Assembly: GCA_023457235.1 (NCBI GenBank) | Contig: JAEWMK010000028.1 | Location: 1-23,951 of the forward strand | DNA: 23,951 nucleotides | Direction of reading: 5' to 3' | From: Bacillota bacterium | Lineage (GTDB): Bacteria; Bacillota; Bacilli; Bacillales; Bacillaceae_J | Shown: piece after piece, positions 14,959 to 22,016 of the stretch | Numbering within the stretch: position 1 is the first letter of the stretch | Layout: each line of letters opens with the position of its first letter | Made by a program: the position numbers and the translations under genes | The notes under the pieces: model-generated | What the model was told of the DNA's origin: nothing | Database searches by the model: none | What the model saw: the letters and a program-made list of their open reading frames with translations, nothing else

Positions 14959-15448
14959 AGTTATTACAAATTCAACACCAATTATTGGTCTTTCGATTAT
15001 TGGGAAGTTGCATCTTCTAACCGCTTTGTTTGAGGAAGTTTACGTGCCCCAAGCTGTTTATGAAGAAGTAGTTAATAGTGATTCACCTAGACAGTATGGT
15101 AGAGATGAATTATCGACGATGGTTAAGGAAAGGGCGCTCCAATTATATCAAGTTGAAAATAGTCATCTTGTGAAAAAATTATATGGTAAACTTCATGAAG
15201 GTGAGTTAGAAGTGATTGTTGGAGCGAAGGAACTTGATTTAAAATTCGTCGTAATGGACGAACACGCTGCCAGAACACTTGCCAAAACATTTTTGTTACA
15301 GCCCATTGGAACCATTGGTGTACTGATTTTTGCCAAGAAGAAGGGTCTAATTCAAGAGATTAAGCCATTATTAGATACATTGATCATACATGATTTTTAT
15401 ATTTCGAAGCGACTTTATCAACAAGCTTTGGCTCAAGTTGCTGAGTAG
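14945..15448 (+). CDS. DUF3368 PIN-domain toxin (VapC-like RNase)
   Basis: A 167-residue protein of the DUF3368 branch of PIN-domain nucleases. The N-terminal motif is NSTPIIGL, with Asn where many PIN proteins have Asp; this is a common variant in the family. Further conserved acidic sites are Glu residues in LHEGELEVIVGA and Asp in VVMDEHAAR, followed by PIGTIGVLIFAKKKGLI. Toxins of this fold cleave RNA and are neutralised by the cognate antitoxin. The actual target is unknown. The reading frame overlaps the antitoxin by 14 nt, and a terminator follows at 15524. Confidence 0.84.
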   Translation: MLKSKVITNSTPIIGLSIIGKLHLLTALFEEVYVPQAVYEEVVNSDSPRQYGRDELSTMVKERALQLYQVENSHLVKKLYGKLHEGELEVIVGAKELDLKFVVMDEHAARTLAKTFLLQPIGTIGVLIFAKKKGLIQEIKPLLDTLIIHDFYISKRLYQQALAQVAE

Positions 15449-15523
15449 TCGGTATTCGTGTGATTATTTATTATGTATATTTTTGTGAAGGTTTGTTTAT
15501 TTACACCTTTATCGTGAATTCGT

Positions 15524-15544
15524 AGGGAACAAGATTCCCTTTTT
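15524..15544 (+). terminator. Intrinsic terminator after toxin gene
   Basis: AGGGAA (15524-15529) pairs with TTCCCT (15535-15540) around a 5-nt loop and is followed by TTTT. It is 76 nt after the toxin stop codon. Confidence 0.72.
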
Positions 15545-15552
15545 GTCATAAT

Positions 15553-15580
15553 TACCCCGGCACTTTTGGTGTCGGGGGTT
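15553..15580. terminator. GC-rich hairpin between convergent operons, possible terminator
   Basis: ACCCCGGCAC pairs with GTGTCGGGGGT, ten base pairs with one bulged G, around a TTTTG loop. The T-tract is weak on both strands (TTATTTG on the plus strand). It lies between the convergent toxin-antitoxin and ABC-transporter operons and could serve the transporter operon, whose last gene ends at 15628. Confidence 0.4.
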
Positions 15581-15627
15581 ATTTGTCTATATGGGGTGGG
15601 GCAGGCCCTTTTGTTAGGAAAGCAAAG

Positions 15628-16440
15628 TTATGCCCCGTTTTTCACAAGTTTATTTTCAAGCCATTCCACTAATTTGTACATAATCGTCGCAAATACCGCG
15701 ATTAGCAATAAACTCATTAATACTAGTGTGAAATTGAAGACCTGAAAGCCATATATGATTAAGTACCCGAGCCCCTTGGCGGATACGAGAAATTCCCCGA
15801 CAATTATGCCGACCCATGATAAGCCTACATTTACCTTTAAAGTTGAAATAATTGTTGGGAACGAAGCAGGGAGGATCGTATGCTGGAATGTTTGGATTCT
15901 TGTCGCTCCGAAGGTTTGCATGACTTTAATATAATTGGAATCTACCTCTCTAAAAGACGTGTAAACAACAATTGTTGTAATAATAACGGATATGATCGTA
16001 CCCATGGCAATTATGGAGGTATAACCTGGTCCCAAAGCAACAATGAGGATCGGTCCTAAGGCTACCTTTGGCATCGCATTTAAAATGACTAAATAGGGGT
16101 CAAGGATATTCGATAATCTTGGCGACCACCATAATATCGCAGCTAATACAGTTCCTAAAAGTGTCCCTAAAATAAATCCTAAAATCGTCTCAAACAATGT
16201 TACTTGTAAATTAACAAGCAAAGAACCATCGCTTATTTTTGTTAAAAATAAATTCCACACTTTTGTAGGAGAACTGAAAATTAGTGGATCAATCCAGTGA
16301 TTTCTACTGGAAATTTCCCATAAACCAAAAAAGGTGATAAAAATAAGAAGCTGCCAAAATTGAGTCAAACGCTTTTCTTTTTTTAACGACTGTAAATATT
16401 CCTTGTGCAGAAGCTCTGTTTTAAGTTGTTTTTGACTCAA
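15628..16440 (-). CDS. ytlD: ABC transporter permease, SsuC/TauC type
   Basis: A 270-residue integral membrane permease of the BPD_transp_1 family, with about six hydrophobic segments. The EAA-type cytoplasmic loop that contacts the ATPase is visible (VMQTFGATRIQTFQHTILPA). The start overlaps the end of the ATPase gene by 20 nt, so it is the last gene of a binding protein-ATPase-permease operon. Size and gene order near ytmA, pckA and metK fit B. subtilis YtlD. The substrate is not defined: SsuC/TauC relatives carry sulfonates, while others carry nitrate or pyrimidine precursors. Confidence 0.88.
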   Translation of the reverse strand: MSQKQLKTELLHKEYLQSLKKEKRLTQFWQLLIFITFFGLWEISSRNHWIDPLIFSSPTKVWNLFLTKISDGSLLVNLQVTLFETILGFILGTLLGTVLAAILWWSPRLSNILDPYLVILNAMPKVALGPILIVALGPGYTSIIAMGTIISVIITTIVVYTSFREVDSNYIKVMQTFGATRIQTFQHTILPASFPTIISTLKVNVGLSWVGIIVGEFLVSAKGLGYLIIYGFQVFNFTLVLMSLLLIAVFATIMYKLVEWLENKLVKNGA

Positions 16441-17197
16441 GATTGTTCAACTCCTCCCAAATAGTTTGGAATAACTCTGAAAAACTTGGATGCTGCCTTG
16501 CTGCAAAAGGAGTAAGGCCTTGTAACTCCTTTGGAACAATGAAGGATTGTGCGATTTCCCCTGGATTTGCTTTCAGGAGGAAAATACGGTCACTCATGGC
16601 GATGGCTTCGCCGATATCATGGGTTACTAAAAGTGCTGTTTTATTGTATTCCTTTAAAGTTTGAAACACTAAATCCTCAAGTTTAAGCTTTGTTTGATAA
16701 TCAAGTGCTGAAAACGGCTCATCAAGCAAGAGAATTTTCGGATTTGTTGAAAGTGTTCGAACTAATGCTACGCGCTGGCGCATTCCACCGGATAATTCAC
16801 TTGGATACTTTTTTTCAACGTTTTCCAGATTCATCTCTTTTAGGAGATCAAGTGACTTTTTGTAATTTTCCGGGGTATAGATTTTCATAATTTTTAAACC
16901 GAGCGTAATATTTTCCTCGATCGTTTTCCACGGGAAAAGATAATCCTGCTGCAGCATATAACCGATCATCGTCTTTTGGTCGCTTACATTAATGCCATCA
17001 ATTTTAATTGAACCCTCCGTCGGCTCAAGCAAACCCGCAATGATGGAAAGCAATGTAGTTTTCCCACAGCCGCTAGGGCCGAGGAAGGAGATAAATTCCC
17101 CTTCCTCAATTGAAAGTGATATATTTTCTAGAGCCGTAGTTGCTGTTTTTGGAGAAAAATAGGTGTGGTGAATATTTTGGATTTCTAAAAAGCTCAT
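16421..17197 (-). CDS. ytlC: ABC transporter ATP-binding protein, SsuB/TauB type
   Basis: A 258-residue nucleotide-binding subunit with Walker A GPSGCGKTT, Q-loop MLQQDYLFPW, signature LSGGMRQR, Walker B ILLLDEPFSALD and switch His in LLVTHD. It energises the permease encoded downstream. AGGAGGGAGGG lies about 10 nt before the ATG. It begins 19 nt after the binding-protein gene and overlaps the permease gene. Order and length match B. subtilis YtlC. Confidence 0.92.
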   Translation of the reverse strand: MSFLEIQNIHHTYFSPKTATTALENISLSIEEGEFISFLGPSGCGKTTLLSIIAGLLEPTEGSIKIDGINVSDQKTMIGYMLQQDYLFPWKTIEENITLGLKIMKIYTPENYKKSLDLLKEMNLENVEKKYPSELSGGMRQRVALVRTLSTNPKILLLDEPFSALDYQTKLKLEDLVFQTLKEYNKTALLVTHDIGEAIAMSDRIFLLKANPGEIAQSFIVPKELQGLTPFAARQHPSFSELFQTIWEELNNLESKTT

Positions 17198-17216
17198 CGG
17201 AGAAAAACCCTCCCTC

Positions 17217-18209
17217 CTATTCAGCCATCACTTTTTTCGCGATGTCTGTATTTACAAGTGTTTCATAATCAACTCGTTTTGGAAGATCACCGGCTTCATC
17301 CATAATATCCTGTAAGTTGTTCCACTCTTCTTCATCCAATATTGGATCCGTTGCAAAGGAACCTTGGCTCTTATAGCGGTCAACAACCGTTTCAATAATG
17401 GATAGGTCGGTATCTTGGAAATGTGGTGCAATTGCTTCGGCGATTTCTTTCGCACTATGCTCCTGAACCCAAATCTGTGCTTTATAAACAGCTTTCGTGA
17501 ATTTTTCAATAACCTCAGGATTTTCCTTCATGTAGCTATCCCTTGCCATAAATGTTGTATATGGAACATGACCCGATTCTGTTCCAAACGATGCCACAAT
17601 ATGGCCTTTACCTTCTTTTTCAAAAATACTCGCTGTCGGTTCGAACAATTGAACATAGTCGCCAGTTCCAGAGGCAAAAGCATTCGGGATATTAGCGAAA
17701 TCGATGTTTTGAATTAAAGTTGTGTCATTATGCGGATCAATCCCATGTTTCTTGAGAACAAATTCTCCAACCATTTGCGGCATTCCGCCTTTACGCTGTC
17801 CTAAGAAAGTACTGCCCTTTAATTGCTCCCATGTGAAATTGTCAACTTTTTCACGAGCAACTAGGAATGTACCGTCAGTTTGAGTGAGTTGCGCAAAATT
17901 GATGACCGGATCCGTTGCACCTTGGGCTTCGACGTAAATGGAGGTCTCAGAGCCTACCAAAGCAACATCCGCTCCGCCTGTTAACAAGGCTGTCATTGTT
18001 TTATCTCCGCCCCAAGTAGTCGTCATCTCAACATCAAGACCCTCTTCAGCAAAAAAGCCTTTTTCAAGTGCTACATATTCCGGTGCATAAAAAATCGAGT
18101 GGGTAACCTCTGCAAGCTTAACCTTCTGTGGTGTATCCTGGGAACATGCAGTAAATGCGAATAGGACAAGTAAAGATATTGTTACCACCATTAGTTGACG
18201 CCATTTCAT
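17217..18209 (-). CDS. ytlA: ABC transporter substrate-binding lipoprotein, NMT1/SsuA type
   Basis: A 330-residue lipoprotein. The signal peptide MKWRQLMVVTISLLVLFAFT runs into a lipobox ending in Cys22 (FTAC). The mature part has the NMT1/THI5-SsuA fold signature (IFYAPEYVALEKGFFAEEGLDV, then ALLTGGADVALVG). I chose ATG 18209: AGGGGG (18220-18226) lies 10 nt before it but only 1 nt before an in-frame TTG at 18218. It should be anchored outside the membrane and feed the YtlC/YtlD-type transporter. The ligand is unknown; sulfonates or pyrimidine-like compounds are family possibilities. Confidence 0.9.
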   Translation of the reverse strand: MKWRQLMVVTISLLVLFAFTACSQDTPQKVKLAEVTHSIFYAPEYVALEKGFFAEEGLDVEMTTTWGGDKTMTALLTGGADVALVGSETSIYVEAQGATDPVINFAQLTQTDGTFLVAREKVDNFTWEQLKGSTFLGQRKGGMPQMVGEFVLKKHGIDPHNDTTLIQNIDFANIPNAFASGTGDYVQLFEPTASIFEKEGKGHIVASFGTESGHVPYTTFMARDSYMKENPEVIEKFTKAVYKAQIWVQEHSAKEIAEAIAPHFQDTDLSIIETVVDRYKSQGSFATDPILDEEEWNNLQDIMDEAGDLPKRVDYETLVNTDIAKKVMAE

Positions 18210-18292
18210 ATTATACAAACCCCCTTGAATTGAATCTAAAATAGACTATGATGGTAGAATAAAATGTGTGAATGCCTATATTAAAATTTAAA

Positions 18293-18308
18293 TGGAGTCA
18301 GGCACTAT
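18293..18308 (+). repeat. CAGGCAC repeat, left copy
   Basis: TGGAGTCAGGCACTAT resembles the reverse complement of the segment at 18755-18771 (CGGGGACAGGCACCTATA); they share CAGGCAC plus flanking matches. The two copies are inverted and enclose the 93-aa gene and its terminator. Similar GTGCCTGTCCCC-type intergenic repeats occur in Bacillaceae as I recall, but this needs a genome search. Confidence 0.4.
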
Positions 18309-18340
18309 CAAGTATGATATGATAAGGAGGAGGTGATTCG

Positions 18341-18622
18341 ATGGATTTTATAACAAAAAAAGCTCTTGATGACTTTATCGGGGATAAAACGATTATCGAA
18401 TTAAAGGACTTGACTAAATTAATCGAAGAACAATTTGATGTCGTTTTTAAGATTGAAAAAAAGCTTAAAGTGGATGAAATGACCAAAATATTATCCGAAG
18501 ATCAGGTGTTAATAGAAAAAGTAAAAAATGCAAGAGAAAAAAGAGATCCGAATTTTTCATCGTATCTTCGCAATAAAAATGAATTCAATAAGTTTTTGAA
18601 CGAGGCTCGTAATGCCAAATAA
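18341..18622 (+). CDS. Hypothetical small charged protein (93 aa)
   Basis: Not recognised. A 93-residue protein rich in Lys, Glu and Asp, with no signal peptide or membrane segment and no Cys. It looks all-helical (for example TKLIEEQFDVVFKIEKKLKV), with a C-terminal NEFNKFLNEARNAK helix. The start is well supported by AAGGAGGAGGTGAT 5-7 nt upstream, and a long hairpin terminator follows, so it is a real monocistronic gene. It sits between divergent ytlA and codirectional ytmA, and inverted CAGGCAC repeats flank it. It is not YtmB, which I recall near ytmA in B. subtilis. Confidence 0.75.
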   Translation: MDFITKKALDDFIGDKTIIELKDLTKLIEEQFDVVFKIEKKLKVDEMTKILSEDQVLIEKVKNAREKRDPNFSSYLRNKNEFNKFLNEARNAK

Positions 18623-18624
18623 GG

Positions 18625-18688
18625 GATGGACATAACTATGATTGAATTTTAAAATCAATCAGAAGTATGCTCCATCTCTATTTTTATA
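18625..18688 (+). terminator. Long hairpin terminator after 93-aa gene
   Basis: An outer stem GATGGA (18625-18630) / TCCATC (18671-18676) and an inner perfect stem TGATTGA / TCAATCA around ATTTTAAAA, followed by a T-rich tail (CTATTTTTATAT). Confidence 0.65.
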
Positions 18689-18754
18689 TATTTAACGAAT
18701 GTATTGCGGTAATACTAAAACTAATTGGGAAAAGGTGATGTATCATGGCTTTTT

Positions 18755-18771
18755 ATAGGTGCCTGTCCCCG
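18755..18771 (-). repeat. CAGGCAC repeat, right copy (inverted)
   Basis: TATAGGTGCCTGTCCCCG on the plus strand; its reverse complement parallels the left copy at 18293-18308. It lies inside a 12-codon reading frame (18745-18783) that has an AAAGGTGAT ribosome-site-like sequence, perhaps the start of a gene disrupted by the repeat. Confidence 0.4.
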
Positions 18772-18806
18772 TATAACAGTTGATACAGCAGAAGGGAGTT
18801 AAGTTA

Positions 18807-19631
18807 ATGTTGAAGTATGCTAACATCATTGATTCACAAAGATATCCTTCACCGCACACTAAGATTGATGTCTTTCTGATTACATATTTAAGCGATCGTT
18901 ACCGTGTTAAGGCATTTTTAGCTGTTCCAAAGTGGAAGCCGGAGGGGAGAAATGGGAAGTTCCCGGGCTTTTTATACTTAAGAGGTGGAATTAAAGGTGT
19001 AGGAATGGTGCGGGTTGGGAGAATCATACAATTTGCCTCGGAAGGCTTTGTTGTGGTCGCACCGTTTTATAGAGGGAATTGCGGTGGGGAAGGCTATGAG
19101 GATTTTGCTGGGGAAGATAGAAGAGATGCTTTTGAGGCATTTGAAATATTGGAAGAGCACCCTTTAGTGGACCGTGATAATATCCATATATTTGGCTTTT
19201 CCCGTGGGGGTGTGATGGCATTAATTACAGCGATTGAAAAGCCTGATGCGAAGTCAATTGTGACATGGGGCGGTGTATCCGACATGACTTTAACGTATGA
19301 AGAAAGAGAAGATCTTAGAAGAATGATGAAGCGGGTCATCGGCGGAACACCGGCTAAAGTTCCTGACCAGTACAGCTGGAGAACTCCTTTAGAGCAAATT
19401 GAAAAAATCAATGCCCCGGTGTTAATTATCCATGGAGCACAGGACAAAAATGTATCAGTGGAACATGCTTATTTATTGGAAAATAAGCTAAAGGAGCATG
19501 GTAAACGGTATTCTAAATGGATTTTCGAGGACTACACCCATTACTTCCCGCCACAAGTTAATCGTCAAGTTGTTCAGAAACTAGCGCAATGGATGCAACA
19601 AGGTGAGGATGGTACCGCTATAAGGATTTAA
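18807..19631 (+). CDS. ytmA: Alpha/beta hydrolase, prolyl oligopeptidase-like (YtmA type)
   Basis: A 274-residue cytoplasmic serine hydrolase. The nucleophile elbow GFSRGG gives Ser132; Asp213 (in IHGAQDKNVS) and His245 (in DYTHYFP) complete a catalytic triad in the correct order. The oxyanion region FYRGNCGGEG fits the dienelactone hydrolase/S9 family. ATG 18807 is preceded by AAGGGAG at 8 nt; an in-frame TTG at 18780 has no such site. Family members cleave small esters or peptides; the natural substrate is unknown. Placement near pckA and metK agrees with B. subtilis ytmA. Its stop codon lies within the first unit of a 53-bp tandem repeat. Confidence 0.87.
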   Translation: MLKYANIIDSQRYPSPHTKIDVFLITYLSDRYRVKAFLAVPKWKPEGRNGKFPGFLYLRGGIKGVGMVRVGRIIQFASEGFVVVAPFYRGNCGGEGYEDFAGEDRRDAFEAFEILEEHPLVDRDNIHIFGFSRGGVMALITAIEKPDAKSIVTWGGVSDMTLTYEEREDLRRMMKRVIGGTPAKVPDQYSWRTPLEQIEKINAPVLIIHGAQDKNVSVEHAYLLENKLKEHGKRYSKWIFEDYTHYFPPQVNRQVVQKLAQWMQQGEDGTAIRI

Positions 19632-19786
19632 TCCAGCATCAAAAGCAACCAGGAGCCTCTTTGGTTATGGATAACCAGAGTTAATCCATCATCAAAAGCA
19701 ACCAGGAGCCTCTTTGGTTACGGATAACCAGAGTTAATCCATCATCAAAAGCAATCAGGAGCCCGTTTGATTATGGATAACAAGCG
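19628..19786 (+). repeat. Three tandem copies of a 53-bp hairpin-bearing repeat
   Basis: Units at 19628-19680, 19681-19733 and 19734-19786 begin TTAATCCA(G/T)CATCAAAAGC. The first two are almost identical; the third has diverged. Each unit contains a hairpin: CTCT-TT-GGTTAT / ATAACCAGAG in units 1-2, and CGTTTGATTAT / ATAACAAGCG in unit 3, where stem bases changed on both sides. The first unit overlaps the ytmA stop codon. The remaining stretch to the pckA terminator (19787-19844) shows nothing further. Confidence 0.85.
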
Positions 19787-19844
19787 ATTACAATCATCTT
19801 CACGAGAACAAATCAAACTACGTCTGCCATCCTTTTTCATCCCA

Positions 19845-19887
19845 ACAAAAAAGCACGGAACCCCGTTAAACGGGCATCACCGTGCTT
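19845..19887 (-). terminator. Intrinsic terminator of pckA
   Basis: Read on the minus strand: AAGCACGG (19887-19880) pairs with CCGTGCTT (19858-19851), with an inner CCCG/CGGG stem, followed by a run of Ts (plus-strand As at 19845-19850). It is 10 nt beyond the pckA stop codon. Confidence 0.88.
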
Positions 19888-19896
19888 TGAATTTTA

Positions 19897-21483
19897 TTAT
19901 TTTACTAATGGACCTGCATTTTTGATTTCGTCTGATACATCTGCAAATTTCTTGAAGTTTTCATTGAATGCTTGTGCTAATTCAACTGCTTTCTTCTCAT
20001 ATGCAGCACCGTCAGCCCAAGTTTTCTTAGGTTGTAGTACTTCATCAGGTACCCCAGGGCAATGCAATGGAATTTGTAGACCAAAAATAGGGTCTGTTAC
20101 GGTTTCAACGTTATCTAACTCTCCTTCAAGGGCAGCACGAACCATTGCTCTTGTGTAAGAAAGATTCATACGTTTACCAACACCGTATTCGCCACCAGTC
20201 CATCCAGTGTTAACTAAGAATACATGTGCATTGTATTGGTCGATTTTTTCACCAAGCATTTCAGCATACACTCTAGCTGGTCTTGGTAAGAATGGTGAAC
20301 CAAAGCATGTTGAGAATGCTGGTTGTGGTTCAGTGATGCCACGCTCAGTTCCAGCAACCTTACTTGTATAACCACTGATAAAGTGGTACATTGCTTGCTC
20401 TTTAGTTAAACGGCTTACTGGAGGTAAAACGCCAGAAGCATCAGCTGTTAAGAAAATAATTGTATTTGGATGACCACCAATACTTGGTGTTACGATATTA
20501 TCAATTGCGTGAATTGGATAAGCCGCACGAGTATTTTCTGTTAATGATGAATCATCATAATCTGCAACTCTAGTAGCATCATCAAGAACTACGTTTTCTA
20601 ATACAGTACCGAAACGGATTGCATCCCAAATTTGTGGTTCCTTTTCTTGAGAAAGGTTAATACATTTTGCGTAGCAGCCGCCCTCGATATTAAATACGCC
20701 ATTATTAGACCAACCATGCTCATCATCACCAATTAGACGACGATTTGGATCAGCAGATAATGTTGTTTTACCAGTACCTGATAAACCGAAGAATAATGCT
20801 ACATCGCCTTCTTGACCGATATTGGCTGAGCAGTGCATTGGCAATACATTCTTTTCAGGTAATAAATAGTTCATAATAGAGAAGATTGACTTCTTCATTT
20901 CACCAGCATATTCAGTACCACCGATTAATACTGTTTTTTGCTCAAAAGAAATGATGATAAATGTTTCTGATTTTACACCATCAACAGCTGGGTCAGCTTT
21001 GAAATTAGGTGCAGTAATTACAGTGAATTCAGGAGTATGTGACTGTAATTCTTCATCAGTTGGACGAATAAATAATTGATGAACAAATAAATTATGCCAT
21101 GCGTATTCATTGATTACTTGAATTGGTAAACGATATTTAGTATCTGCCCCGGCAAATCCTTGGAAACGGAAGATTTCATCCTTAGAACTTAAGTAATTTA
21201 ACACTTTTTGATAAAGTGAATTGAAAACTTCAGCAGAGATTGGTTGGTTAACGGAACCCCAATCTATTTTATCTTTTGTTGAAGCCTCTTCGACAATGTA
21301 TTTATCCTTTGGTGAACGGCCAGTATATTTTCCAGTTGTAGCACGGATAGCACCTGTTGAAGATAATATAGCTTCTTCTCTTGATAGTGTTTTTTCCACT
21401 AATTGTGGAACAGACAGATTATGATGGACATTAGCTCCACTAATCACATCCTTTAATTCAATCGTGTTACGAACAGAGTTCAT
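19897..21483 (-). CDS. pckA: Phosphoenolpyruvate carboxykinase (ATP)
   Basis: PckA converts oxaloacetate plus ATP to phosphoenolpyruvate plus CO2, the first step of gluconeogenesis, in the cytoplasm. The 528-residue product matches the B. subtilis enzyme closely in length and sequence (RATTGKYTGRSPKDKYIVEE). The kinase P-loop is FFGLSGTGKTTLSAD, followed by LIGDDEHGWS and GCYAKCINLS, which supply metal and nucleotide ligands. ATG 21483 (MNSV...) is chosen because AAGGAAGG lies 8 nt upstream; an in-frame ATG at 21504 would place that site within the gene. It is divergent from metK, and a CcpN-like box overlaps its -10, fitting repression during glycolytic growth. Confidence 0.97.
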   Translation of the reverse strand: MNSVRNTIELKDVISGANVHHNLSVPQLVEKTLSREEAILSSTGAIRATTGKYTGRSPKDKYIVEEASTKDKIDWGSVNQPISAEVFNSLYQKVLNYLSSKDEIFRFQGFAGADTKYRLPIQVINEYAWHNLFVHQLFIRPTDEELQSHTPEFTVITAPNFKADPAVDGVKSETFIIISFEQKTVLIGGTEYAGEMKKSIFSIMNYLLPEKNVLPMHCSANIGQEGDVALFFGLSGTGKTTLSADPNRRLIGDDEHGWSNNGVFNIEGGCYAKCINLSQEKEPQIWDAIRFGTVLENVVLDDATRVADYDDSSLTENTRAAYPIHAIDNIVTPSIGGHPNTIIFLTADASGVLPPVSRLTKEQAMYHFISGYTSKVAGTERGITEPQPAFSTCFGSPFLPRPARVYAEMLGEKIDQYNAHVFLVNTGWTGGEYGVGKRMNLSYTRAMVRAALEGELDNVETVTDPIFGLQIPLHCPGVPDEVLQPKKTWADGAAYEKKAVELAQAFNENFKKFADVSDEIKNAGPLVK

Positions 21484-21541
21484 GAACAAAACCTTCCTTT
21501 TCATTAATTTAAATCATTTTATAATCTATAATATGTTAAAT

Positions 21542-21569
21542 AGTATAACATATTTAGATTAATAGTCTA
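21542..21569 (-). promoter_or_regulatory. pckA promoter with CcpN-like operator
   Basis: On the minus strand, TAGACT (21569-21564), a 16-nt spacer and TATACT (21547-21542) form a promoter. TATGTTATACT (21552-21542) fits the CcpN box consensus TRTGHYATAYW at every position and covers the -10. The same stretch is part of the inverted repeat AATATGTTA-N7-TAACATATT. CcpN represses pckA and gapB in B. subtilis, so repression by glycolytic signals is likely here. Confidence 0.6.
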
Positions 21570-21606
21570 TACTATTTAAAATCTTTATCTAATTTTTAAA
21601 TTTCAA

Positions 21607-21635
21607 TTGCAAAATATGGTTTTCTACGATACTAT
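21607..21635 (+). promoter_or_regulatory. metK promoter
   Basis: TTGCAA (21607-21612), a 17-nt spacer and TACTAT (21630-21635), placing the transcription start about 10 nt before the S-box aptamer. Confidence 0.6.
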
Positions 21636-21652
21636 AGGTCAGAACGGATACT

Positions 21653-21825
21653 CTCTTATCCCGAGTTGGTGGAGGGGGGACAGACCCTAAGAAACCCGGC
21701 AACCGACACTATTATTATTTCCTTGAAATTACCGCAACTATCCGGATTATTTCGTTGGAAAATAAATAATGGTGACAAGGTGCTTAACCTGTTGCAAGAC
21801 AAGCTTTTGTCTTGAGCGATAAGAG
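21653..21825 (+). promoter_or_regulatory. SAM-I (S-box) riboswitch
   Basis: The closing P1 helix is CTCTTATC (21653-21660) with GATAAGAG (21818-21825). Conserved core blocks are present: GAGGGGGGACAGACCC, AAACCCGGCAACC, and later GGTGCTTAACC with TGCAAGAC. One arm is long: an AT-rich stem CACTATTATT / AATAATGGTG encloses an additional stem-loop with CCGGATTATTTCGTTGG. Antiterminator pairing GAAAG (21827-21831) / CTTTC (21851-21855), with GTTGTTTAAACAAC inside, competes with the terminator at 21848. SAM binding should therefore stop metK transcription. Confidence 0.97.
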
Positions 21826-21847
21826 TGAAAGGCTTAGTTGTTTAAAC

Positions 21848-21883
21848 AACCTTTCCTCATTTATTTGTAGGAAAGGTTTTTTT
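21848..21883 (+). terminator. SAM riboswitch-controlled terminator
   Basis: AACCTTTCCT (21848-21857) pairs perfectly with AGGAAAGGTT (21869-21878) over an 11-nt loop, followed by a T-run. Its 5' arm is shared with the antiterminator. It lies 134 nt before metK. Confidence 0.93.
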
Positions 21884-22016
21884 GCGTCTTTATATGATTT
21901 ATTTTGAGTTTTTTATACAAAAATGGATACCTTAAAATATAGAAAAGGTATTAGCCAACGTATAAAGGGAATGAGTACCGTTAAAATTGATTTTTTCTTA
22001 GGAGGTACATATTTAA

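Noticed and set aside
18745..18783. 12-codon reading frame with an AAAGGTGAT ribosome-site-like sequence before ytmA
   Set aside because: Too short to judge; it runs through the CAGGCAC repeat and looks like a gene start cut by that repeat or a chance frame.
19628..19786. CRISPR array
   Set aside because: Units are directly contiguous with a 53-bp period and no unique spacers, and no cas genes are present.
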